Program-made: the position numbers and the translations under genes
The notes under the pieces: generated by a model
Told to the model about the DNA's origin: nothing
What the model saw: only the letters and a program-made list of their open reading frames with translations
Database searches by the model: none
Part shown: piece after piece, positions 7,127 through 14,175 of the stretch
How positions within the stretch are numbered: position 1 is the first letter of the stretch
Layout: each line of letters opens with the position of its first letter
Source of the DNA: an uncultured Pseudomonadota bacterium
GTDB taxonomy: Bacteria > Pseudomonadota > Gammaproteobacteria > Burkholderiales > SG8-41
Length of the DNA stretch: 16,812 nt
Direction of reading: 5' to 3'
Assembly: GCA_946885605.1 (NCBI GenBank)
Contig: CAMPGR010000085.1
Coordinates: 1 to 16,812 of the forward strand

Positions 7127-8692
7127 GTGAAGCTGCTTGAGAAACGTCTTTCGTCACTCGCGCCCGACGTGCTTGCAGGGTCGAAGCGCGGCGTCGAAAA
7201 GGAAAGCCTGCGTGCGCGGCCGGACGGCACGCTTTCGTCCGCACCGCATCCCCCGGGACTTGGCTCGCCGCTCACGCATCCCAACATCACGACCGACTTC
7301 AGCGAATCGCAGCTCGAGCTCATTACGAATGCACACGCCGCGATCAAGGCGTGCCTGGACGAGCTCACCGAAATCCACCAGTTCGTGTACCGCAACATCG
7401 GCGAGGAGCTCCTGTGGTGCGCGAGCATGCCGTGCAAGCTCCCGGCCGACGACGAGATTCCGCTTGCGCGCTATGGCACTTCCAATGTTGCGCAGGCGAA
7501 GACCGTGTACCGGCGCGGCCTTTCCTACCGCTACGGCCGGCGCATGCAGACGATCTCGGGCCTGCATTACAACTTCTCTCTCCCCGACGCGGCCTGGGAC
7601 GTGCTGCAGCGAGTGGACCAGGACGCGGGCGCGGAGCGGCCTTACCGGGACCGGGCGTATTTCGCGCTCATCCGCAACTTCCGCCGCCATTCCTGGCTGC
7701 TGCTTTATCTCTTCGGCGCTTCGCCGGCCGTGTGCGAAACTTTTGTCGCGGGGCGGAAACACGTGCTCCAGGAGCTCAGGCACGGCACCCTGTACCTCCC
7801 GCACAGCACGTCGCTACGCATGGGGCCGCTCGGCTATCAAAGCGATGCGCAGGCTTCGCTCGCGGTGAGCTACAACTGCCTCGACAGCTACGCACGCTCG
7901 CTCTATAGCGCGCTCACCGAGCCGTATGCGCCGTACATTGCGATCGGCACCCACGACGGCTCGGAATACCGGCAGCTATCGACGACACTGCTGCAGATCG
8001 AGAACGAGTTTTACGGCACGATCCGCCCGAAGCGGCGCATACGCCCGGGCGAGCGCCCGCTGCACGCGCTGAGCGAGCGCGGAGTGGAGTACATCGAAGT
8101 GCGCTGCATGGACCTCGATCCGTTTTCACCGATCGGCATCAAGGCCGACACGATGCGCTTCCTCGACGTCTTTCTGCTTCACTGCCTGCTGCGCGAGAGC
8201 CCGCCCGATACGCCCGAGGAGATTGCGGCCAATGCGCGCAATCAGCATCGGGTCGCGCTGCGGGGCCGCGAGCCTCAACTCAAGCTCGAACGTGGGAATG
8301 GCGAGATCGCGCTCACTGCGTGGAGCGAGGAAGTGCTGCGCCAATGTGAACCGCTGGCGGATGCGCTCGACGGTGCACACGATACGAGCGCCTACAGTAA
8401 TGTGCTGGCCGCCGCGCGACATGCGATCGCAGCGCCCGAATCGACGCCTTCCGCCCGCGTGCTGCGCGAAATGGAAGCGCGGCACGACAGCTCGTACCTG
8501 CAATTCGCGCTCACGCAATCGGTGCGCCACAGAACGTACCTGGAGAGCTTGCCGTGGACGGCGGAGGCGAACAATCGCTTCGAGCGCCTGGCGGAAGAAT
8601 CGCGCGAAGCGCAGCGCCGGATCGAAGCGGCCGACAGCGTACCTTTCGAAACCTACCGACGCCAGTATCTCGGGCTCGAGCTTCTGAGCTAA
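7127..8692 (+). CDS. gshA: Glutamate-cysteine ligase, E. coli class
   Basis: This enzyme makes gamma-glutamylcysteine from glutamate, cysteine and ATP, the first and limiting step of glutathione synthesis in the cytoplasm. The 521-residue length matches E. coli GshA (518). Diagnostic segments are RGVEKESLR (21-29, with the paired glutamates), ITTDFSESQLELIT, the SMPCKLP and ARYGTSN region, and YRYGRRMQTISGLHYNFSLP, all close to the E. coli class. GTG 7127 is preferred because GGGGAAAG (7113-7120) precedes it; GTG 7106 is an in-frame alternative. The frame is open much further left, but that part is antisense to the SMP-30 gene. No gshB follows. Its stop shares a CTAA with the stop of the converging DUF4124 gene. 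Confidence 0.93.
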   Translation: MKLLEKRLSSLAPDVLAGSKRGVEKESLRARPDGTLSSAPHPPGLGSPLTHPNITTDFSESQLELITNAHAAIKACLDELTEIHQFVYRNIGEELLWCASMPCKLPADDEIPLARYGTSNVAQAKTVYRRGLSYRYGRRMQTISGLHYNFSLPDAAWDVLQRVDQDAGAERPYRDRAYFALIRNFRRHSWLLLYLFGASPAVCETFVAGRKHVLQELRHGTLYLPHSTSLRMGPLGYQSDAQASLAVSYNCLDSYARSLYSALTEPYAPYIAIGTHDGSEYRQLSTTLLQIENEFYGTIRPKRRIRPGERPLHALSERGVEYIEVRCMDLDPFSPIGIKADTMRFLDVFLLHCLLRESPPDTPEEIAANARNQHRVALRGREPQLKLERGNGEIALTAWSEEVLRQCEPLADALDGAHDTSAYSNVLAAARHAIAAPESTPSARVLREMEARHDSSYLQFALTQSVRHRTYLESLPWTAEANNRFERLAEESREAQRRIEAADSVPFETYRRQYLGLELLS

Positions 8693-9339
8693 CGCCGCGC
8701 GGGCACCGCGCGCTCCGAAGGCGCCACTCGGGTCATGCGGCCGTCAGTCGATTTGCGCCCGGTCGGTCCGCGCCGGATCGGTTCGGCGCTCGCCGAGTTC
8801 CCGGGGATGAAGTTGTTGTCGGCCGTCACGTTACCCGCAATCGTGCCGGGTTTGAGCGTCGGTCCCGAAAAGTGCTTCCGCTTGTGCTTAGGATGATGCG
8901 GCCCGACCACAACGGGCACGTGATACGGGTAGATCCCGTATATCTCGCCGCAGTCGAGTCGCCCGTCGGCCAGGCAACGGTCGTAGGCACGTTCTGTATC
9001 CTGAGGCGCTGCAGCGGCGGCGGCTGCTTCCCGTGCGCGCCGTTCCGCAGCCAATTGGTCCTCGAGCTGCTCGATCCGGCGGCGGTTCTGCCGCTCCTCG
9101 ACATTCTTGTGCAAATCTTCGATGGCCTGCTTGAGTCCCGGGTCGGGGGAGTACACCGAGAGCCGGTCTTCCACGGGGCGCGCTTTCTGCGCCGTCTTCG
9201 GATCGGTCGGCGGCTGATTGGAATAGTTCGTCACGCCGCGCTCGTCCACCCACTTGTAGATCTGCTGGGCGCTCACAGGCCACGCTGCAATGATGGCTGC
9301 GATGGCGACGATGCCTCGAGTGGATGCGCGTGGCGGCAT
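8689..9339 (-). CDS. DUF4124-domain periplasmic protein
   Basis: This is a 216-residue secreted protein. A signal peptide (MPPRASTRGIVAIAAIIAAW, cleavage likely after VSA) is followed at once by a DUF4124 domain with the hallmark QQIYKWVDERGVTNYSNQPP. A charged coiled-coil stretch follows (EERQNRRRIEQLEDQLAAER), then an Ala run, a two-cysteine segment (CLADGRLDC) and a basic, His-rich, probably disordered tail. DUF4124 is common in beta- and gammaproteobacterial envelope proteins and has no known enzymatic role. ATG 9339 gives the most typical signal peptide; ATG 9360 in the same frame would add seven residues. It converges on gshA with overlapping stop codons. Confidence 0.82.
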   Translation of the reverse strand: MPPRASTRGIVAIAAIIAAWPVSAQQIYKWVDERGVTNYSNQPPTDPKTAQKARPVEDRLSVYSPDPGLKQAIEDLHKNVEERQNRRRIEQLEDQLAAERRAREAAAAAAAPQDTERAYDRCLADGRLDCGEIYGIYPYHVPVVVGPHHPKHKRKHFSGPTLKPGTIAGNVTADNNFIPGNSASAEPIRRGPTGRKSTDGRMTRVAPSERAVPARR

Positions 9340-9411
9340 GACAAGCTCTGGTACCGCCATCGTAGCAAATTCCCGCCCGGGAGGGCGTAACAAAATGTTT
9401 CGGCGCGCCGG

Positions 9412-9621
9412 CTATGCGGCGCCCAGCACTCTGACGTGGGTGGGGCGCAGTCCGGCGGCGGTTGCGAGCGCGGTGGCGTAGCGCACCGCGGCTTCCCGCG
9501 TGCTGAAAAGGGCTCCGGGGATGAGCCGTCGCGAAAGGGCGACAGCCCAGGTCGACTTGCTCGCCGGCGCGACGACCAGCACGTTCTTCGCTCTGCGTCT
9601 CCAGAATCGTTTCTGTTTCAT
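9412..9621 (-). CDS. Small basic protein, DUF2188-like
   Basis: This encodes 69 residues with a very basic start (MKQKRFWRRRAK) followed by about 50 residues patterned like DUF2188: a short strand (VLVVAPASKSTWAVA), then FSTREAAVRYATALATAAG and a final strand (THVRVLGAA). DUF2188 proteins are small and of unknown function. ATG 9621 has AGAGAGGA about nine bases upstream on the minus strand, so I prefer it over the further ATG at 9645. The likeness is by pattern only, and the basic start could also suggest nucleic-acid binding. It lies 72 bases upstream of the DUF4124 gene on the same strand and may be co-transcribed with it. Confidence 0.6.
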   Translation of the reverse strand: MKQKRFWRRRAKNVLVVAPASKSTWAVALSRRLIPGALFSTREAAVRYATALATAAGLRPTHVRVLGAA

Positions 9622-9723
9622 GGATCCAGTCCTCTCTGATAGCACTCGTTGTGTTTACGGTTGCAAGGGAAATGCAATGTTTCCCGTCGCACCATCACGC
9701 AAGAACTGCACCAGCCCGCTGTC

Positions 9724-9775
9724 CCGATCCGGATCGGAACGCGCAACGATGCACTAAGGCATTGAGCCGCAATGC
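9724..9775. repeat. Two perfect palindromes in the 9622-9876 gap
   Basis: CCGATCCGGATCGG (9724-9737) is a perfect 14-base palindrome. GCATTG (9759-9764) and CAATGC (9770-9775) form a perfect 6-bp stem around AGCCG. Neither is followed by a T-run. They lie upstream of the DUF2188-like gene (minus strand), so they could be operator sites or a degenerate extragenic repeat. The rest of the 255-base gap shows no coding signal. Confidence 0.4.
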
Positions 9776-9836
9776 GTTACCGGGAGGCGTCACGGCGGCT
9801 CTTGACTGCGCCATGAACCGGCCTGGCAGTGCGAAA

Positions 9837-9856
9837 CTGTCGTAGCGTAGCGACAG
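9837..9856 (-). terminator. Hairpin CTGTCG-N8-CGACAG downstream of the first Bug gene
   Basis: A perfect 6-bp stem (9837-9842 with 9851-9856) around TAGCGTAG lies 20 bases past the Bug gene stop. On the minus strand it is followed only by TTTC, so it is at best a weak terminator. The loop shares a GTAGCG core with the hairpin at 4878-4900, so it may instead be a member of a dispersed palindrome family. Confidence 0.35.
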
Positions 9857-9876
9857 CGAAACGCGCTATTCCAACG

Positions 9877-10866
9877 TCATTCGGGCTTGATGCCCGCTTT
9901 GCGCGCCAGCTCGAGCGCTGCGACAACCTGTTCGGCGATGAACCTGTCGAGCGCTGCGGGCGTCGTCGGCGTCGCTTCCACGCCGAGCGCGGTGAGCTTC
10001 TGACCGGTTTCCGGAAGCTTCAGGATGGTCGTGATCTCGCGATTCAGCCGATTGACGATCGCTCGCGGCGTCTTCGCCGGCACGAATAGGGCACCCCACG
10101 AGTCGAAGCGAAAGCCGGGCAGCGCGGATTCGCTGATGGTGGGGATGTCGGGATACACGGGGCTGCGCTCAAGCGTCGAGACTCCGAGCGCGCGCAGCCG
10201 ACCGTCCTTGATGAACGTTCCCGCACTCGCGAACGGCGCCATGAAAAAATGCACGCGCCCGGTGATGGTGTCGGTCAACGCTTCCGGTATGCCGCGATGA
10301 GGCACGTGCACGACGTCGATGCCCGCGGTCTGCTTGAACATCTCCGCCGCGAAGTGCGTGCTGCTGCCGCGTCCGGCGGAAGAGAAGTTGAGCTGGCCGG
10401 GCTTCGCCTTGGCGAGCGCGATGAGGTCTTTCACCGTCTTCGCCTGTAGCGTAGGCGGGACGACGAGAAGGTATCCCGAGTTGATCGTCATCGTGATGCC
10501 GGCGAAGTCCTTCACCGGGTCGTAGCCCAGGTTCGCTCTCACCGCAGGCGTCGCAACGTGCGCCGCGGACACCGACATGAGCGTGTGGCCGTCGGGATTC
10601 GCGCTCGCCACAATGCGCGCACCGATCATGCCGCCCGCGCCCGGGCGGTTGTCCACCACGACCTGTTGCCCGAGCGCGTCGGCGAGCCTGGGCGCGATGA
10701 GCCGCGCGACGATGTCGGGCTGCCCGCCGGGCGTGAACGGCACCACGACGCGGACCGGACGGCTCGGATACCCGCCCGTTCGCTCGGCGCCTTCGGCCGG
10801 AGTGGCGGCGATGAATGCGAGGCAGGCGACCGCAGGGGCGATGGGAATTGCACGTTGCATGACCAT
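9877..10866 (-). CDS. Bug/TctC-family periplasmic solute-binding protein (first copy)
   Basis: This is a 329-residue tripartite tricarboxylate transporter receptor of the Bug family, a periplasmic protein that binds organic acids, amino acids or aromatic acids for uptake. It has a signal peptide (about 1-27, ending AEGA). The family start YPSRPVRVVVPFTPGGQPD holds the PGG-x-x-D ligand-binding turn, followed by LGQQVVVDNRPGAGG, VKDLIALAKAKPGQLNFSS, VPHRGIPEALTD and ALGVSTLERSPVYPDIPT. ATG 10866 is chosen because GGAGG lies six bases upstream on the minus strand; ATG 10860 is the alternative. No TctA or TctB membrane genes are in the window. It diverges from the DUF1932 enzyme gene across 99 bases, suggesting a shared regulatory region. 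Confidence 0.92.
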   Translation of the reverse strand: MVMQRAIPIAPAVACLAFIAATPAEGAERTGGYPSRPVRVVVPFTPGGQPDIVARLIAPRLADALGQQVVVDNRPGAGGMIGARIVASANPDGHTLMSVSAAHVATPAVRANLGYDPVKDFAGITMTINSGYLLVVPPTLQAKTVKDLIALAKAKPGQLNFSSAGRGSSTHFAAEMFKQTAGIDVVHVPHRGIPEALTDTITGRVHFFMAPFASAGTFIKDGRLRALGVSTLERSPVYPDIPTISESALPGFRFDSWGALFVPAKTPRAIVNRLNREITTILKLPETGQKLTALGVEATPTTPAALDRFIAEQVVAALELARKAGIKPE

Positions 10867-10904
10867 TTAGCGCCTCCGTGTACGGACCATGAACGCTTCC
10901 CCTA

Positions 10905-10913
10905 AGTATTGCA
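10905..10913 (-). promoter_or_regulatory. Weak extended -10 candidate for the first Bug gene
   Basis: On the minus strand TGCAATACT has the TGn extension and matches four of six bases of a -10 box. It lies about 40 bases before the ATG at 10866, in the divergent gap with the DUF1932 gene. No convincing -35 is visible. Confidence 0.2.
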
Positions 10914-10965
10914 CATCCCCTCATGGTAAGGTTACAGGGTCTCATCGATGCGAAAGGCGGCTCGG

Positions 10966-11847
10966 ATGCGTATCGAGAACGTGGGGTTGATGACGCCCGG
11001 CGACATGGGCCAGGCCGTGGCGCTGCAGATCAAGGCGCGGGGCTTCACGGTATCGACCGCGCTCGAAGGGCGGAGCGACCGCAGCCACGCGCTTGCGCGC
11101 GAAGCAGGCTTGAACGACACCGGCACGATTGCGCGGCTCGTGGCCGAATGCGACGTGGTGCTGTCGGTGATGAATCCCGGTGCCGCGGTCGAGTTCGCGC
11201 AGACAGCGGCCGATGCGCTGCGGGAATGCGGGAAGCGCACGCTCGTCGTCGATTGCAACGCGATCTCGCCCGACACCGTTCACGAAATCGCGGCGCTGAT
11301 CGAAGGCGCGGGCGGTCGCTTTCTCGACGGCGGCATCATCGGCCCGCCGCCGCGCGGCAAGGCGAAAACCAATCTCTATGTGTCGGGTCCCGGCGCAGCG
11401 GATCTCCAGGCGCTGGCGGGGCCGCAGCTCGCGGTGCACATCGTGAGCGAACGGATCGCCGACGCGAGTGCGCTCAAGATGTGCTATGCGGCGCTCAACA
11501 AGGGCACGCAGGCGCTGTGGCTGGAAGTGCTCATCGCCGCGCAGCGCCTCGGTGTCGATCGTCTGCTCGAAGACCAGTTGCGCCAGTCGCGCGCCGATCT
11601 CTACGACTGGGCACTCGGACAGTTTCCCATCCTGCCGCCCAAGGCCTATCGCTGGGTGCCCGAGATGCTGGAGATTTCGAGAACCATGGGCAGCGCCGGC
11701 ATCACGCCGAAGGTGTTTCAGGGCGCGGCGGACATCTACGGCTTCGTGGCCGGCACGGCGCTTGGCAAGGAGACGCCGGAGAATCGCGACAGATCGCGCA
11801 CCGGCGAGGACGTCGTGCGCGCGCTCGCCGAGGAGCGCGGTCGTTAA
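10966..11847 (+). CDS. 6-phosphogluconate dehydrogenase-like NAD(P)-binding protein with DUF1932 domain
   Basis: This is a 293-residue cytoplasmic oxidoreductase of the beta-hydroxyacid dehydrogenase superfamily. The N-terminal Rossmann start is GLMTPGDMGQAVA, an altered form of the usual GLGxMG motif, followed by CDVVLSVMNPGAAVEFA and TLVVDCNAISPDTV. The substrate-side segment is FLDGGIIGPPPRG. The C-terminal half, with SALKMCYAALNKGTQALWLE, fits DUF1932, an all-helical domain replacing the standard 6PGDH C-terminus. ATG 10966 is chosen because AAAGG is about eight bases upstream and the first beta strand begins directly; ATG 10948 is in frame. It diverges from a Bug binding-protein gene and is followed after 174 bases by a hydrolase-Bug operon, so a role in catabolism of an imported hydroxy acid is plausible. 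The substrate is unknown. Confidence 0.82.
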   Translation: MRIENVGLMTPGDMGQAVALQIKARGFTVSTALEGRSDRSHALAREAGLNDTGTIARLVAECDVVLSVMNPGAAVEFAQTAADALRECGKRTLVVDCNAISPDTVHEIAALIEGAGGRFLDGGIIGPPPRGKAKTNLYVSGPGAADLQALAGPQLAVHIVSERIADASALKMCYAALNKGTQALWLEVLIAAQRLGVDRLLEDQLRQSRADLYDWALGQFPILPPKAYRWVPEMLEISRTMGSAGITPKVFQGAADIYGFVAGTALGKETPENRDRSRTGEDVVRALAEERGR

Positions 11848-11853
11848 GAACCC

Positions 11854-11926
11854 AGCGGGCGGTTTACCGTAGTAAGCAGCGGTTCGCCTACACGAAAACG
11901 CACGCTAAGCGGGCGCTCGTAAACCG
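11854..11926. repeat. Inverted repeat CGGTTTAC...GTAAACCG with internal direct repeat
   Basis: In the 174-base gap between the DUF1932 gene and the hydrolase gene, CGGTTTAC (11860-11867) and GTAAACCG (11919-11926) are perfect inverted arms 51 bases apart. AGCGGGCG occurs directly repeated at 11854-11861 and 11908-11915. It could be a large hairpin or two regulator half-sites upstream of the hydrolase operon. No T-run follows, so it is not a classic terminator. Confidence 0.35.
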
Positions 11927-12021
11927 ACGCCTCGTTCATTCACACGACGCACACCGCGTTACCCAGTACGTCCTAATGTAACATCCTGCCTCACGCAGAC
12001 CTTCGAGGAGAGATCAAGGAC

Positions 12022-12897
12022 ATGCCATTCGCTGCGCTCAACGGGATCCGCATCAACTACCAGATCCAGGGCTCGGGGCCGCCGCTCCTCATGTTCGCGC
12101 CCGGCGGCTTCCGGTCCGTCATGTCGCGCTGGACCGCGCAAGGCGGAAAGGGCGCGTGGAAGGAAATGGATGGTCTCGCAACGCTCTCGCGCCACTTTAC
12201 GACGATCGCATACGACCGGCGCGAGGCGGGACGGTCGGGCGGACGCGTAGAGCCGCTCAGCTGGGACCTGTACGTCAAGGAAGCAAAGGCACTGCTCGAT
12301 CTTGCCGGCGCGAAAGAGGCGTACATCCTCGGTTGCTGCATGGGCGCCTCGCTTGCGCTCGCTTTCGCCGTGCGGCATCCCGGCGCGTGCAAAGGGCTCC
12401 TCCTGCACTGGCCGGTCGGCGGCTATCGCTGGATGATGAAGGGGCACACGTTCTTCAGGCGCCATATCGATTTCGTGCGCGCCAACGGGCTCGCAGCGGT
12501 CGTGGAGCGCGCGCCGAAAGGTGAAAACTTCTGGCTCGATCCCGAGATCGGGCCATGGGGCGCGCCGTGCGCGGTGTATCCCGAATTCGCCGCGGAATTC
12601 GTGCGCCAGCCGGTGGACCGGTATCTCGAAATCTGCTCGCGTTCACGCGATGCGCTCTTCAACGACACGATGCCATCCGGCGCGAGCGGAGCGGAATTGA
12701 TGCGAATCGAGATTCCCGCGCTCATCATGTCGGGGAACGATTCCTCCCACGCGGTCTCCGCTTCGTGGGCGCTGAAAGAGCTGATGCCGCAGGCGGAATT
12801 GTGGGACGTGTTGCCGCCGCATCAGAACGGCGCCAACACGCTCGAACAGATCCTGCGCTTCAAGGAGCGGCTCGAGCGCACCGCGCAGGCGGCGTGA
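12022..12897 (+). CDS. Alpha/beta hydrolase with cysteine at the nucleophile position
   Basis: This 291-residue protein has the alpha/beta-hydrolase layout: an early strand and oxyanion region (LLMFAPGGFRSVMSRW), the YDRREAGRSGG loop, a nucleophile elbow at 104-108 and a late loop MSGNDSSHA carrying a candidate acid (D240). H267 in PPHQNG is the candidate catalytic histidine. The elbow reads GCCMG, so C106 takes the usual serine position of G-x-S-x-G, as in dienelactone hydrolase (G-x-C-x-G). No signal peptide is seen, so it is cytoplasmic. The ATG follows GAGGAGA (12005-12011). It is the first gene of a tight run with two Bug binding proteins and a lipoprotein, so it may hydrolyse an imported ester, lactone or enol-lactone; that is inference. 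Confidence 0.82.
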   Translation: MPFAALNGIRINYQIQGSGPPLLMFAPGGFRSVMSRWTAQGGKGAWKEMDGLATLSRHFTTIAYDRREAGRSGGRVEPLSWDLYVKEAKALLDLAGAKEAYILGCCMGASLALAFAVRHPGACKGLLLHWPVGGYRWMMKGHTFFRRHIDFVRANGLAAVVERAPKGENFWLDPEIGPWGAPCAVYPEFAAEFVRQPVDRYLEICSRSRDALFNDTMPSGASGAELMRIEIPALIMSGNDSSHAVSASWALKELMPQAELWDVLPPHQNGANTLEQILRFKERLERTAQAA

Positions 12898-12922
12898 GGG
12901 GAATGGATTCGGAGGAGGGCTC

Positions 12923-13894
12923 GTGAAAAAGACCTGGTGCACGCTCGCCGCGGTGTTTGCGTTCTCTTCGGCTGCAATCGCCGTCGCGCAAACGGAAAAC
13001 TATCCGGCGCGGCCAGTGCGGTTGATCTCGCCTTTCCCCGCCGGTGGAAGCGTCGATCTCGTTGCGCGGATGGTGGGGGCCAAGCTGGGCGAGAGTTTGG
13101 GCCAGCAGGTCATCGTGGACAACCGCAGCGGCGCATCCGGCAGTATCGGCGCGGAGATTGCCGCGCGCGCGGCTCCTGACGGCTACACGCTCATGGTGCA
13201 CACCATCCCGTTCGTCGCGAATACGTTCCTGTATGCCCGCGTGCCGTACGACGTGATGAACGATTTCGTGCCGGTGTCCTTGCTGACGTCTTCGCCTTCT
13301 CTCCTGACGGTTCATCCCTCGGTGCCGGCGCGCTCGGTGCGGGAGCTCCTCGCGCTTGCGCGCAAGCAGCCGGGTGCGCTCAACTACGCTTCAGCCGGCG
13401 TCGGCACCAACCCGCACATCGCCGGCGAGCTTTTCAATTACCTCGGCAAGGTGAACATTGTCGCCGTCCATTTCAAGGGCGGTGGCCCGGGACTGATCGC
13501 GGCGGTGAGCGGCGAGGTGGGCATCACCTTTACCAACTTCGCCGAGACCTCCGCGCTCGTGAAAGCAGGGAAGCTGCGTGCGCTCGGCGTGAGCAGCGCG
13601 AAGCGCGCGGCGGCGATGCGCGATATTCCGACCATCGCGGAAGCCGGGCTGCCGGGTTACGAATTCGTCACCTGGCATGGAATGCTCGCGCCTAAAGGCA
13701 CGCCGCCCACTATCGTGACGCTGTTGAGCGATCGCATCCGCAAGACGATGACCACGCCGGACCAGAGGCAGCGCTATCATGAGCGCGGACTGGATGTGAT
13801 CGCGAGCACGCCTGACGAATTCGCGGCTCACTTGAGGAACGAGTTGCAGAAATGGGGTAGAGTAATCAGGGAACGCGGGATGCGGGCCGAGTAA
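12923..13894 (+). CDS. Bug/TctC-family periplasmic solute-binding protein (second copy)
   Basis: This is a 323-residue Bug receptor. It has a signal peptide (about 1-22, MKKTWCTLAAVFAFSSAAIA, cleavage near AVA-Q). The family motifs are YPARPVRLISPFPAGGSVD (with PAGG-x-x-D at the ligand turn), LGQQVIVDNRSGASGSIGAE, YDVMNDFVPVS, RELLALARKQPGALNYAS and LGVSSAKRAAAMRDIPTIAE. The GTG start has GGAGGAGGG directly upstream (12911-12919). It begins 25 bases after the hydrolase stop and ends 22 bases before the lipoprotein gene, so they are probably co-transcribed. Its ligand-turn residues differ from the other two copies, so a different ligand is likely. No TctAB membrane partner is adjacent. Confidence 0.92.
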   Translation: MKKTWCTLAAVFAFSSAAIAVAQTENYPARPVRLISPFPAGGSVDLVARMVGAKLGESLGQQVIVDNRSGASGSIGAEIAARAAPDGYTLMVHTIPFVANTFLYARVPYDVMNDFVPVSLLTSSPSLLTVHPSVPARSVRELLALARKQPGALNYASAGVGTNPHIAGELFNYLGKVNIVAVHFKGGGPGLIAAVSGEVGITFTNFAETSALVKAGKLRALGVSSAKRAAAMRDIPTIAEAGLPGYEFVTWHGMLAPKGTPPTIVTLLSDRIRKTMTTPDQRQRYHERGLDVIASTPDEFAAHLRNELQKWGRVIRERGMRAE

Positions 13895-13916
13895 CCGCGG
13901 CGCGAGAGGAGGGTAA

Positions 13917-14123
13917 ATGAAGCATGCATGGATCATTGCCGTTGCCGCGCTGGCCGGCTGCGGCGTGGAATCGACGACGGCGGTAGCGACCGGCGCCGCC
14001 ATCAAGAAGCAGGAACTGGAAGAAGGCCAGAAGACCCAACAGCGCATGCAGCAGAAGATCGACCAGGCGGTCGAGCAGATGAACCAGCGTGCGCAGCAGT
14101 CCCACGACACGAACGCCCGCTAG
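13917..14123 (+). CDS. Small coiled-coil lipoprotein between two Bug genes
   Basis: This is a 68-residue protein. A short signal peptide ends in a lipobox (ALAGC, Cys15), so it should be lipidated and anchored in a membrane, probably the outer one since the residue after Cys is Gly rather than Asp. After VESTTAVATGAAI the rest is a polar helix rich in Gln, Lys and Glu (KKQELEEGQKTQQRMQQKID, then AVEQMNQRAQ) that fits a coiled coil. The ATG has a strong GAGAGGAGGG just upstream (13904-13913). It lies 22 bases after one Bug gene and 52 before the next. I recognise no named family; short lipoproteins of this build can be structural or act as protein-protein adaptors. Its repeated association with Bug genes elsewhere is untested. 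Confidence 0.75.
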   Translation: MKHAWIIAVAALAGCGVESTTAVATGAAIKKQELEEGQKTQQRMQQKIDQAVEQMNQRAQQSHDTNAR

Positions 14124-14175
14124 CCCGTCTGACCGTGCCATAGCGGTTCCCAACCCCTTGCGGGACATGGGCAGG

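Noticed and set aside
11854..11926. Integron attC site or phage attachment site
   Set aside because: No attC core sites or integrase are present, and the arms do not match the GTTRRRY/RYYYAAC pattern.
13917..14123. Small toxin or antitoxin
   Set aside because: It has a lipobox and a polar helix, no partner gene, and an operon setting with binding proteins. A lipoprotein fits better.
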